Assembly (NCBI RefSeq): GCF_016908515.1
Contig: NZ_JAFBEA010000004.1
Location: 62,001 to 126,000 of the forward strand
DNA from: Virgibacillus halotolerans
Lineage (GTDB): Bacteria > Bacillota > Bacilli > Bacillales > Amphibacillaceae
Direction of reading: 5' to 3'
Length of the DNA stretch: 64,000 nt
Part shown: piece by piece, positions 54,314 through 62,256 of the stretch
How the letters are laid out: every line of letters starts with the position of its first letter
How positions within the stretch are numbered: the stretch's first letter is position 1
Notes under the pieces: generated by a model
What the model was told of the DNA's origin: nothing
What the model saw: the letters and a program-made list of their open reading frames with translations, nothing else
Database searches by the model: none
Position numbers and translations under genes: made by a program

Positions 54314-55465
54314 TCATCCCTCTTTCTCATACTTTATTTCCCCTGCAACAGCGGTTGTCTGCACTTCCAGGTCCTTATTCAGCACTACATAATCTGCTAG
54401 TTTCCCAGCCTTGATGCTACCTAAATCTGCATCTCTTCCAAGACTCACAGCAGGGGAAAGTGACCCACGATGCCACACTTCTGCTAACGACTTATCACTC
54501 CATACATGCAGATTTTTAACGCCATCAATTAATTTCAATGTACTCCCTGCAAGTGAGCCTGTTTCGGTTCGGGCTACACCACCCTGCATCACAACCGGGA
54601 ATTCACCGAGATGATAATCCCCATCTGGCATTAATCCAGCCTGCATGCAATCCGTAATCAGCACGAGTTTGTCATCTTTGACATGGAGTGCAAGCTTGGC
54701 GATATCCGGATGGACATGATAACCATCGCAAATCAATTCTGCAAACGCACGTTTATCTGTGAGCGCAGCACCTGCAACACCTGGTTCACGGTGATGCAGT
54801 CCTGACATTCCATTGAATAAATGTACATAGTTCCGCGCACCAGCATCCACCGCAAGAATACAGCAGTCATGACTCGCATCCGTATGTGCAATGCTTGCCA
54901 ACACACCCGTACTACTTACATAGCGAATAAATTCCTCCGAACCTGCTCTTTCGGGTGCCAGCGCAATTTTCACAATCATATTCCCGGCAAGTTCCTGCCA
55001 ATGATCAAACTCCTGTCTACTTGGATCACGGAAGTAGTCCGGATTTTGCGCACCTTTATGCTTTTCCGTAAAATAAGGGCCTTCTAGAAAAATCCCTTCC
55101 GATTGCGCACCAGATAAGCCTTTTTCAACCGCTTCAACAACCGAGATAAGCGCCCGATCGAGTGCCTCCTTATCCGATGTCAATGTCGTTGGCAAAAATC
55201 GTGTCACTCCAAGTGATAGCAATACTTCCGACATAGCTTGAATACCATCTGGATCACCGTCCATGACATCGCTACCTTTGAGGCCATGAATATGTGTATC
55301 AAATAGTCCTGGCGCAATGGTGAAACCACTCCAATCCATGACTTTTGCATCGGGTGGCACGGTCTCCACAAAAGTACCGAAACGCCCGTTTTCCACACAT
55401 AGATAGTCAGCAGTATTTTCTTCATTCTCCAGCAAAAATTGATCCGCTTTTATATAGTAATTCAT
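54314..55465 (-). CDS. N-acetyl-hexosamine-6-phosphate deacetylase (NagA/AgaA)
   Basis: 383 residues, amidohydrolase superfamily. Metal and substrate motifs: PGLFDTHIHGLKGSD (about 52-66), FLEGPYFTEKHKGAQNP (Glu metal ligand), SIAHTDASHD, HLFNGMSGLHHREPG and ITDCMQAGLMPDG with the catalytic Asp. It deacetylates GlcNAc-6-phosphate or GalNAc-6-phosphate. Because its operon continues with AgaS, LacD and LacC homologues rather than NagB, GalNAc-6-phosphate (the AgaA role) is favoured, though dual specificity is common. No nagB-like deaminase is present in the window. Confidence 0.9.
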   Translation of the reverse strand: MNYYIKADQFLLENEENTADYLCVENGRFGTFVETVPPDAKVMDWSGFTIAPGLFDTHIHGLKGSDVMDGDPDGIQAMSEVLLSLGVTRFLPTTLTSDKEALDRALISVVEAVEKGLSGAQSEGIFLEGPYFTEKHKGAQNPDYFRDPSRQEFDHWQELAGNMIVKIALAPERAGSEEFIRYVSSTGVLASIAHTDASHDCCILAVDAGARNYVHLFNGMSGLHHREPGVAGAALTDKRAFAELICDGYHVHPDIAKLALHVKDDKLVLITDCMQAGLMPDGDYHLGEFPVVMQGGVARTETGSLAGSTLKLIDGVKNLHVWSDKSLAEVWHRGSLSPAVSLGRDADLGSIKAGKLADYVVLNKDLEVQTTAVAGEIKYEKEG

Positions 55466-55479
55466 ATGCCAAGCTTCCT

Positions 55480-56655
55480 TTACCCTTCATATTCATGAAT
55501 CGTAACGCCCTGCACAACCCGACTGATCGCCCCGGTTGGACTCGGATTATCTGGTGTTATACCCAGTTGTAATGACTTTTTCATTGCTAGCACTTGCGCG
55601 AAAATAATATATAAAAGTGCTAAACTGAAATCGCTTTGCAGTCTTTCTTCACTGTAATTTACCGGGATCGTCCAATCAGCAAGTTCCTCAACTGCTTCAT
55701 CTTTTTTCTCCGTTAGCGCGATCACCTTCATACCGGAATCGCCTGCAGTCAATTCCCTTAAGATATCCAGATCATATTTTCTTGTGTACGGGTTCTCTGA
55801 CATGAAAATAACGACAGCTGACTTTTCATTTAAGATGGACTTCGGACCATGTCTAAATCCTAATGAAGACTCATTTAATGCAACTACTTTTCCAGCTGTT
55901 AGTTCAAGCATTTTTAATGATGCTTCATGTGCTAACTGCGAAAGTGATCCTGAGCCTAGATAAACAATCCGATCAAAATCAAAAGTTAAAATATCATCAA
56001 CCTGGTCTGCGACTGTTTCCACAAGTCTTTCCGCATTATCAATGACTTGTTTCGTTCCATCACCGGTAAATGGTTTTGTACTGAAAATTTGATGTGCTGC
56101 GATCATCATACAAGTGAAACTACTTGTCATCGCTAGTGATTTATCATTGGACTTTTCCGGCATTAATACCGTAATACTTTGATCATCATGCTGAATGTTT
56201 TGTGCCAGTTGCCCCTCTTTATTACAAGTGATCACCACCTGGTAAAAGTCCTTAATAAGTTTTTGTCCTAAAGCCACTGTAGCCAAGCTTTCTGGGCTAT
56301 TTCCGGAACGTGCAAAGGAAACCATGATGGTTGGAACATCCGCGAATAAATATTCTGTTGGATTAGAAACGATATCAGTCGTTGCGATCGCTTCAAATTG
56401 TACTTTATCACTGTTTTGTCTATTCAATTCCGGTGCAAGCGTGTCACCGATAAATGCAGATGTTCCCGCCCCTGTAAGGATTACGCGTACTTGGTCATGC
56501 TTTGCATAAATAGATTCCACAAATTCATTTAATACTTCTTTCTGACTAAAAAGTGTTGTAACTAGTTCCTGCCAGACAGCTGGTTGGTGGTGAATTTCTC
56601 CTGCAGTATGTACTGCATTTTTTTCTTCTATTTCTTTTGTTGTTAAATGAAACAT
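55480..56655 (-). CDS. agaS: Tandem-SIS sugar isomerase/deaminase (AgaS type)
   Basis: 391 residues with two SIS domains (ILTGAGTSAFIGDTLAPEL near 59-77, SFARSGNSPESLATV near 113; second domain with YLGSGSLSQLAHEASLKMLELT near 238) and the C-terminal LGITPDNPSP. AgaS converts galactosamine-6-phosphate to tagatose-6-phosphate plus ammonia, the step between the deacetylase and LacC. It is first in its operon. A 20-bp operator for the adjacent GntR regulator lies 15 bp before its ATG and next to the ribosome site. Confidence 0.9.
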   Translation of the reverse strand: MFHLTTKEIEEKNAVHTAGEIHHQPAVWQELVTTLFSQKEVLNEFVESIYAKHDQVRVILTGAGTSAFIGDTLAPELNRQNSDKVQFEAIATTDIVSNPTEYLFADVPTIMVSFARSGNSPESLATVALGQKLIKDFYQVVITCNKEGQLAQNIQHDDQSITVLMPEKSNDKSLAMTSSFTCMMIAAHQIFSTKPFTGDGTKQVIDNAERLVETVADQVDDILTFDFDRIVYLGSGSLSQLAHEASLKMLELTAGKVVALNESSLGFRHGPKSILNEKSAVVIFMSENPYTRKYDLDILRELTAGDSGMKVIALTEKKDEAVEELADWTIPVNYSEERLQSDFSLALLYIIFAQVLAMKKSLQLGITPDNPSPTGAISRVVQGVTIHEYEG

Positions 56656-56670
56656 ATGATATCCTCCTCG

Positions 56671-56690
56671 TGGTTATGTTGTCATAACCA
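56671..56690. promoter_or_regulatory. Operator for the GntR regulator upstream of agaS
   Basis: TGGTTATG-N4-CATAACCA is an inverted repeat with 8-bp arms, flanked by GTTA. The outer TGGTTA/TAACCA half-sites are shared with the palindrome in front of the regulator gene at 57477-57488. It would lie in the 5' leader of agaS. Confidence 0.6.
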
Positions 56691-56700
56691 GTTACTTTAT

Positions 56701-56734
56701 TAAAAAACGCTATTCAACTTTCATTCAATAGCGT
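56701..56734 (-). terminator. Terminator between gntR and agaS
   Basis: ACGCTATT / AATAGCGT stem with a 12-nt loop, followed on the minus strand by TTTTTT, directly after the gntR stop. Some read-through is likely, since little room is left for a full agaS promoter. Confidence 0.75.
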
Positions 56735-56737
56735 CTG

Positions 56738-57454
56738 TTACGTTAATTCAACCGTGTAATCAAACTTATCTCCACGTGCTACACTTACCGTATATTCAAT
56801 CAAAAGTTCATCCTGGTATGCGTATCGTTTGATCAGCATCGCCGGGTGTTCTGCATACATCTTCAAGTGCACCGCTTCTTCTTCCCTTGTCATCGTTGCG
56901 GAAAAGCGTTCTATCGCTTTGGTTACGCCAACTGAATAGTCATCATAAAAAATGTCGTACATCGGTCTTTCCATTAAATCCGCTTTTGTTAAACCCGAAA
57001 AGACTTTTTTCGGTACATAAGAAGTCTCATACATAAGCGGTTCACCATCTGCAAGACGCAGACGGACAAATTGAAATACCTCATCATAAGGATGAAGCCC
57101 CATTTTATTGGCCAGTTGTTCCTCCACCGCTATTTCACGGAATGACAACACCTTTGTTGCTGGCTGCTTGCCCATTGCTTTCATTTCTTCGGTAAAACTG
57201 TAAAGCTTCACGAGATTTTGATTATATGATTTTGAAGCTACGAAAGTTCCCTTGCCATGCAGTTTGTAAATATAACCTTCCCGTTCCAATTCTTGTAATG
57301 CCTGCCTTATAGTTATGCGGCTTAATTCATATATATCACATAATTCTCGCTCAGATGGCAATTTCTCATTTTCAAGATACTGCTGTGTCTTTATCTTTTT
57401 AATCAAATCGTCCATCAATTGTAAATAAAGTGGGACCTTATTTTTTTTGTCCAA
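56738..57454 (-). CDS. GntR-family (HutC/NagR subfamily) transcriptional regulator
   Basis: 238 residues. N-terminal winged helix KVPLYLQLMDDLIKKI...LPSERELCDIYELSRITIRQALQELEREGYIYKLHGKGTFVA (about 6-70, shown in parts) followed by a UTRA effector domain (about 90-230). HutC-type regulators are released from DNA by a phosphosugar; for NagR this is GlcNAc-6-P or GlcN-6-P, so a GalN/GalNAc phosphate is likely here. The start is a TTG at 57454. Its own promoter overlaps a TGGTTATAACCA palindrome, showing autorepression, and the agaS operator is related in sequence. Confidence 0.9.
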   Translation of the reverse strand: MDKKNKVPLYLQLMDDLIKKIKTQQYLENEKLPSERELCDIYELSRITIRQALQELEREGYIYKLHGKGTFVASKSYNQNLVKLYSFTEEMKAMGKQPATKVLSFREIAVEEQLANKMGLHPYDEVFQFVRLRLADGEPLMYETSYVPKKVFSGLTKADLMERPMYDIFYDDYSVGVTKAIERFSATMTREEEAVHLKMYAEHPAMLIKRYAYQDELLIEYTVSVARGDKFDYTVELT

Positions 57455-57476
57455 AAGTTATGATACACCTCCCCGG

Positions 57477-57488
57477 TGGTTATAACCA
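57477..57488. promoter_or_regulatory. Operator for the GntR regulator at its own promoter
   Basis: A perfect 12-bp palindrome TGGTTATAACCA, flanked by GTTA. It lies 9 bp downstream of the -10, across the expected start site, as for a repressor. Confidence 0.65.
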
Positions 57489-57497
57489 GTTAATTTT

Positions 57498-57526
57498 AGT
57501 ATAGATGATCAATTTTAAAATGTAAA
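57498..57526 (-). promoter_or_regulatory. Promoter of the GntR regulator gene
   Basis: On the minus strand: TTTACA (57526-57521), 17-bp spacer, TATACT (57503-57498). A good sigma-A match. Confidence 0.65.
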
Positions 57527-57688
57527 GGTATATTAAAGAAATACACAGGTGATTAAGAGTTTTGATAATGATCATCCATTATCGCTGAATGGGGACCATC
57601 CAACCGCTCACAATATCTATGTAGTTGCTGATTTTATTTTACCATATTGATTGTTAGGTTAATAGAATAAATGTTCGAATTATGAATA

Positions 57689-57728
57689 AGATCCTTGAAT
57701 CTACGTTATTCTGTAAATTCAAGGATCT
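57689..57728 (-). terminator. Terminator of the sulfatase-FGE operon
   Basis: A perfect 12-bp stem AGATCCTTGAAT / ATTCAAGGATCT with a 16-nt loop that can pair further, then TATTC on the minus strand. It lies just after the FGE stop. Confidence 0.65.
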
Positions 57729-57736
57729 GCTGTCAT

Positions 57737-58702
57737 TTATTGAGGATCCCGCACACAACGAAACCCAATATTTCCAGTAGAGCTATCGGGTGTATTTGAG
57801 GTACGGGCAGCTACTCTGTATCTATTACAGTAGGAATAATGGCACAAGTAAGACCCACCTCTTATTACACGAGCATCGCCCGTCTCCGGGCCCTTCGGAT
57901 TATTACGCCCACCACGTCTGTGAATATTCTTACTAAACCAATCGCTACACCATTCCCAAACATTGCCGGACACATTATATAAACCAAAACCATTCACCGG
58001 AAAAGTTTTAGCTGGTGCTGTTCCTATATAACCATCATCTTCCGTATTGGTTTCGGGAAAGTTTCCCTGCCAAATATTACATTGATGCACGCCATCAGGT
58101 GTTAGTTCATCCCCCCATGGATACGTTTTCTGTTCCAATCCGCCCCGTGCAGCAAATTCCCATTCCGCTTCGGTGGGCAGTCGCTTCCCTGCCCAGTCAC
58201 AATAGGCTTTAGCGTCATTCCAGGAAACATGGACAACCGGGTTATCCATCCGAGCTTCAATCGTGGAATCTGGTCCTTCCGGGTGATTCCAATCTGCCCC
58301 TTCAACCACCCACCACCACTCGTTTCCTTGTACCTTTTGCTTTACTTTGTCTGCCATTTTCTGGCTAACAAACTGGTAAAAGACAAATGACCAGCCATAT
58401 TGCTCCGCTTCAGTTTTATAGCCAGTGGCATCGATAAAAGCTTTGAACTGTGCATTCGTTACTGTGTGCGTATCTATATAAAATGGATCTACTTTTATTT
58501 TTCGGATCGGCCCTTCCCCATCTGCGGGGAAACCTTCCTTCTGATTAGTTCCCATCATAAAATTCCCACCTGGTATGTAAACCATGTCTTCATATGAAAA
58601 TGGCTTATCAGAAGCTTTCACATTTGCTTGAGTAGTTAACACCTCTTCTACAATGGTTGAGCGGCTTACCGTACAACAATGCAATTGCTTTGGTTCATTC
58701 AT
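57737..58702 (-). CDS. Formylglycine-generating enzyme (sulfatase-activating)
   Basis: 321 residues, cytoplasmic. FGE-sulfatase domain from about residue 38 to the end: YIPGGNFMMGTNQ, FYIDTHTVTNAQFKAFIDATGY, LPTEAEWEFAARGG, NVSGNVWEWCSDW. The catalytic copper-binding Cys pair C287 and C292 is in GGSYLCHYSYCNRYR, and the substrate-binding end is NTPDSSTGNIGFRC, nearly as in human SUMF1. So it is a true aerobic FGE, not merely a SUMF-like protein. It oxidises the Cys of C-x-P-x-R in sulfatases. Odd: the N-terminus contains C-C-T-V-S-R (residues 9-14), resembling the sulfatase motif without Pro. It is last in an operon with a sulfatase. Confidence 0.92.
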   Translation of the reverse strand: MNEPKQLHCCTVSRSTIVEEVLTTQANVKASDKPFSYEDMVYIPGGNFMMGTNQKEGFPADGEGPIRKIKVDPFYIDTHTVTNAQFKAFIDATGYKTEAEQYGWSFVFYQFVSQKMADKVKQKVQGNEWWWVVEGADWNHPEGPDSTIEARMDNPVVHVSWNDAKAYCDWAGKRLPTEAEWEFAARGGLEQKTYPWGDELTPDGVHQCNIWQGNFPETNTEDDGYIGTAPAKTFPVNGFGLYNVSGNVWEWCSDWFSKNIHRRGGRNNPKGPETGDARVIRGGSYLCHYSYCNRYRVAARTSNTPDSSTGNIGFRCVRDPQ

Positions 58703-58713
58703 GCATATCCCCC

Positions 58714-59574
58714 CTAAGACAAGGCAACTGCGATAATACCAACTACCATAATCCCTGCCGCTATAATTCTACGTTTACCAAATCCTTCAGATAATAAAAC
58801 GGTCCCCATAATCGCACCAAAGAGAATGCTTAATTCCCGCACTGGTGCCACATGGCTAACAGGTGTAAAAACCATCGTTGTCAAAATAAGGATATATGCA
58901 AGCGGGTTTAAAATCCCGACACCTATTGCTTCTTTTCGATGCTGCTTCCAATCGGATCGAACTGCTTTCCAATTACGTTTGGCAATCGGTGACAGTAACA
59001 ATAATTGACCAATAATGCTTCCATAGTTGAGCAATAATGGTGGCACTAAAAATACATCCACGGCGCCTTTATCCAAGAGTGTATACCCAGCGATCATCAC
59101 ACCGACAAGTGCTCCATAGGCTAGTGGTATTATCGCATTTGATTGTGTAAAGATGTGGAGACCTCCAGTAATAATAAAGACACTTAAAACAATCAGGGCA
59201 ATACCTGTTATCCCAAGCGGAGTTAGCCGCTCATCATATAGAAAAACTGCACTAATTGCCACCAGCATGGGACCAGTCCCCCTGGCTATTGGATAGATCA
59301 AGGAAAAGTCTCCTATACTATATCCCTTTTGCAAGGTCAATGAGTATACCAAATGAATAACAGCACTACCGGCAATCATACCAATTCCTATCCACCCAAT
59401 ATTAATCTCCTGGTAAATCAATACAAAAGTTACAAATGGTGCATAAATAATCGCACTGACAGCTGTATACAGCCATACAAAAGCAGTGCCGCCTTTTGAC
59501 CGTTTCGCCAAATAGTTCCATGTTGCATGCATACAAGCTGAAATAATAATTAAACCAAATGCCAGTAACGACAT
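58714..59574 (-). CDS. EamA/DMT family transporter
   Basis: 286 residues, about ten membrane helices in two EamA repeats (HATWNYLAKRS near residue 16; PLAYGALVGVMIAGYTLLDKG near 151). It lies between the sulfatase and FGE genes, 11 bp before FGE, so it belongs to the sulfatase operon. A role in exporting sulfate or moving a desulfated sugar or amino acid is possible but not shown. It is unrelated in close sequence to the EamA gene at 10.6 kb. Confidence 0.85.
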   Translation of the reverse strand: MSLLAFGLIIISACMHATWNYLAKRSKGGTAFVWLYTAVSAIIYAPFVTFVLIYQEINIGWIGIGMIAGSAVIHLVYSLTLQKGYSIGDFSLIYPIARGTGPMLVAISAVFLYDERLTPLGITGIALIVLSVFIITGGLHIFTQSNAIIPLAYGALVGVMIAGYTLLDKGAVDVFLVPPLLLNYGSIIGQLLLLSPIAKRNWKAVRSDWKQHRKEAIGVGILNPLAYILILTTMVFTPVSHVAPVRELSILFGAIMGTVLLSEGFGKRRIIAAGIMVVGIIAVALS

Positions 59575-59628
59575 GAAGAGAATCCTCCCACTGAAATGGT
59601 TCGCTGTTCCTTTTGTTCTTACATCAAT

Positions 59629-61089
59629 TTATGGAAGAACGTGACGCATTGTTGGACGTACAGTTTGACCAACAATTAACTTTCTCCCGTCTGTGTATCC
59701 CTCTTCTCTCCCATTCAATTCTTTAATCAGTTGCTCTCTACGCACTTGAATGCATCGCTGCTGATCATCATTCTGAACAAGATTATACAACTCCTGGGGG
59801 TCCTTGTTTAAATCGAAAAATTGTTCTTCCCCCGTTTGCGAAAACCAAATATATTTCTCTTTCCCATCTGTAATATAGTGAAAGGAATCCTGGCCATATT
59901 CATGTTCCCCATGGATATACTCCCTCCACGAAACCTCTTTTTGGTTTTGAATCAATGGTAAAACACTACTGCCTTCAACCGTTTTTGGAATAGCTACATT
60001 TACTGCATCCAGCAATGTCGGCATAATATCTCTCAGCTCGACAACTTCCTCCACCATCGTATGCTTTTCTATATTCAAATGATTACCCGGATCAGAAATA
60101 ATAAAAGGAACGTTAGCACTGCCTTCATAGGGAAGTGATTTCCTAAATAAGTGGTGATCACCAAGTAATTCCCCATGATCCGACACAAACAAAATAACTG
60201 TATCCTCATAAACACCATATTCCTGCATCGCATTCAGAAAGCGCCCGATTTGATGATCAATATGGGTAATTAACGCATAATAAGCTGCCTGCGCATGTTT
60301 CATTCGCTTCTTCGGAACAATTCCTCTATCTGTAACCGGGTTTAGACCCGCACGTTTTTCATCTTCTACATCTGCCCAATCCCCAATCGGCGGATTTGGT
60401 AAATCCAGATCACAGTACATATCGTAAAATACTTCCGGTGGATCAAACGGCGGATGCGGTTTGACAAATGACATGTTTAAAAAGAAAGGTTTGGTTGGAT
60501 CCCTTCGTCTTAGAAAGTCAATCGATTGTGACGTTACCCAGTTTGTTGGGTGCAAAGCCTCTGGCAAATGCCATGGACGGGCAACTGTCGAAGCATTACA
60601 ATCCAGTCCCAGATCGGTCAAATCCGCATGGGATCCACTTCTTTCTCTGAGCCACGGCAAATAATCATCCGTTTGCTCGAATGATTCGGCTGTTTTTGTA
60701 TTAAACTTAAACCGGTTATAGTGCATATAGCCGTCATGCAGCATTACATTGTGGAAGCCACATAAATTCCTCGTTGGATACACATGCATTTTACCGATTG
60801 CTTGCGTATGATAACCTGCCTTTGCAAATTCACCGGCGATAGTATGTTCATAATCCCAAGGTATTTTATCCTCATATCCGACTCTCCCTGTCGACGTTTG
60901 CGACATGCCTGTCAGCACTGAAGCCCTCGCCGGGACACAAGAGGGGGTAGCAGCATACGCATTTTTAAATAAGGCACCCTCTCTTGCCAGTTGATCCAGG
61001 TTTGGCGTATCCACTGTTGGATGATCCATGATACTTAAGCAATCGGCACGCATTTGATCGACCATGATTAATAAGACATTCGGCTTCAT
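59629..61089 (-). CDS. Type I formylglycine-dependent sulfatase
   Basis: 486 residues from the ATG at 61089 (GGAG 9 bp upstream). The modification site is C51-V-P-A-R, in [17 protein letters not shown]. Metal ligands are expected in [10 protein letters not shown] (Asp at 11) and [33 protein letters not shown] and the C-terminal [16 protein letters not shown] are typical of aryl/choline-sulfatase-like enzymes. It is cytoplasmic, with no signal peptide. It differs strongly from the sulfatase at 18.9-20.3 kb, so the two probably attack different sulfate positions. Operon: LacI regulator, this sulfatase, EamA, FGE. Confidence 0.92.
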   Translation of the reverse strand: MKPNVLLIMVDQMRADCLSIMDHPTVDTPNLDQLAREGALFKNAYAATPSCVPARASVLTGMSQTSTGRVGYEDKIPWDYEHTIAGEFAKAGYHTQAIGKMHVYPTRNLCGFHNVMLHDGYMHYNRFKFNTKTAESFEQTDDYLPWLRERSGSHADLTDLGLDCNASTVARPWHLPEALHPTNWVTSQSIDFLRRRDPTKPFFLNMSFVKPHPPFDPPEVFYDMYCDLDLPNPPIGDWADVEDEKRAGLNPVTDRGIVPKKRMKHAQAAYYALITHIDHQIGRFLNAMQEYGVYEDTVILFVSDHGELLGDHHLFRKSLPYEGSANVPFIISDPGNHLNIEKHTMVEEVVELRDIMPTLLDAVNVAIPKTVEGSSVLPLIQNQKEVSWREYIHGEHEYGQDSFHYITDGKEKYIWFSQTGEEQFFDLNKDPQELYNLVQNDDQQRCIQVRREQLIKELNGREEGYTDGRKLIVGQTVRPTMRHVLP

Positions 61090-61119
61090 CTTGCACAACT
61101 CCTTTAAGCAAATACCAGA

Positions 61120-62109
61120 TTACTTTACACTCTTTCGAATAACAAGCTTCGTTGCAACAAACACCTTTTTCGCAATCTTCCTGCCTTCCAGTCTTTCCAG
61201 CAATGTATCAACTGCGGTTTCACCCATAATTTCTGTATATACTTTTATTGTGCTTAAGGACGGGTAAACATATTTGGAAATGGACATGTCATTAAGTCCA
61301 ATCACACTTACTCGCTCTGGCACGGCAATATCTGCCTCATGCAAAGCACGTAGGCTACCGATGGCCATAACATCACTACTCGTAAATATTGCAGTCGGTA
61401 AATTGTCACCTAACTCTTCAATCGCCTGGGCCATCAAACGATAACCATCTTCTACTGAGAAAGGTCCAACATAAACAAAACGCTCATCGTAGAGGTTCTT
61501 TTCACGCATATAATTCACAAAAGTTTTTTCACGTAAATCCTCTAGTGGTTTTGTCTCCCCTTTAAAAATCTCTCTCCCCCCAATAAAGCCGATTTCTTCA
61601 TGCCCCGTCGAAATGAAGTAATCAATGACACGTTTTGTCGCTCGCTCAAAATCAATCACGACTGCATCAAATTTATCGTCGTCCGGACTATAATCAACAA
61701 ACACAACTGCTGGATTAATGGCCGTTAGTTCCCTCACCTGTTGATCACTGAACTTCCCAACCGCAATAATTCCTTCAATTTCATTCGGATCAATGTCATC
61801 GATATTATTAAAAAAGTAAATGTCAGGATTGATATCAAGCTGTTTACAACGAGCCTCAATCCCAAGTCTTATCGATAAATAATATAAATCGTTAAGTTCT
61901 TCCTTTTCTGTATACCAATGAACTACAGCAATCTTTTGTCCCGTATATCGATTGGTGGCCTTTTTACGATAAGACAATTCTTCCGCTGCTTCAAATACCT
62001 TTTTCTTCGTTTCATCTGCGACAGATAAACTCGCATCATAATTCAGGACCCGTGATACAGTTGCTGGTGATACACCCGCCTTCTGGGCAATATCTTTTAT
62101 CGTTGCCAC
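61120..62109 (-). CDS. LacI/GalR-family transcriptional regulator
   Basis: 329 residues. HTH MATIKDIAQKAGVSPATVS (1-19) with the hinge helix ...VFEAAEEL, then a periplasmic-binding-like effector domain ending in VIGLNDMSISKYVYPSLSTIKV. It resembles the MsmR/GalR branch often found beside galactosidase and raffinose genes. The start is a GTG at 62109 with GGAGG 8 bp upstream. It probably controls the sulfatase-EamA-FGE operon that it leads and the GH35 gene upstream. No palindromic site with the central CG typical of LacI operators was seen in the short gap. Confidence 0.9.
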   Translation of the reverse strand: MATIKDIAQKAGVSPATVSRVLNYDASLSVADETKKKVFEAAEELSYRKKATNRYTGQKIAVVHWYTEKEELNDLYYLSIRLGIEARCKQLDINPDIYFFNNIDDIDPNEIEGIIAVGKFSDQQVRELTAINPAVVFVDYSPDDDKFDAVVIDFERATKRVIDYFISTGHEEIGFIGGREIFKGETKPLEDLREKTFVNYMREKNLYDERFVYVGPFSVEDGYRLMAQAIEELGDNLPTAIFTSSDVMAIGSLRALHEADIAVPERVSVIGLNDMSISKYVYPSLSTIKVYTEIMGETAVDTLLERLEGRKIAKKVFVATKLVIRKSVK

Positions 62110-62186
62110 TCACAAGACCTCCTTTCTAAATGAAAAAATATATAAATGTTATCAAACAATTCCTGTTATTATCTTACCATTTATTG

Positions 62187-62210
62187 ATAGGTCTGTAATG
62201 ACAGACCTAT
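62187..62210. promoter_or_regulatory. Perfect inverted repeat between lacI-type and GH35 genes
   Basis: ATAGGTCTGT / ACAGACCTAT with a 4-nt loop and no T run. It may be an operator or an RNA hairpin. Confidence 0.4.
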
Positions 62211-62227
62211 CCTATATAGAAGGTAAT

Positions 62228-62253
62228 AAAGGGCAGTAGAAATACCGCCCTTT
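62228..62253 (-). terminator. Terminator of the GH35 gene
   Basis: AAAGGGC / GCCCTTT, extended past one mismatch around a short loop, directly after the stop at 62257. On the minus strand it runs into TTTATTA. Confidence 0.55.
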
Positions 62254-62256
62254 TGC

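Noticed and set aside
54314-55465. Calling the deacetylase nagA with certainty
   Set aside because: The operon holds AgaS, LacC and LacD homologues and no nagB, so GalNAc-6-phosphate is at least as likely; the symbol was left empty.
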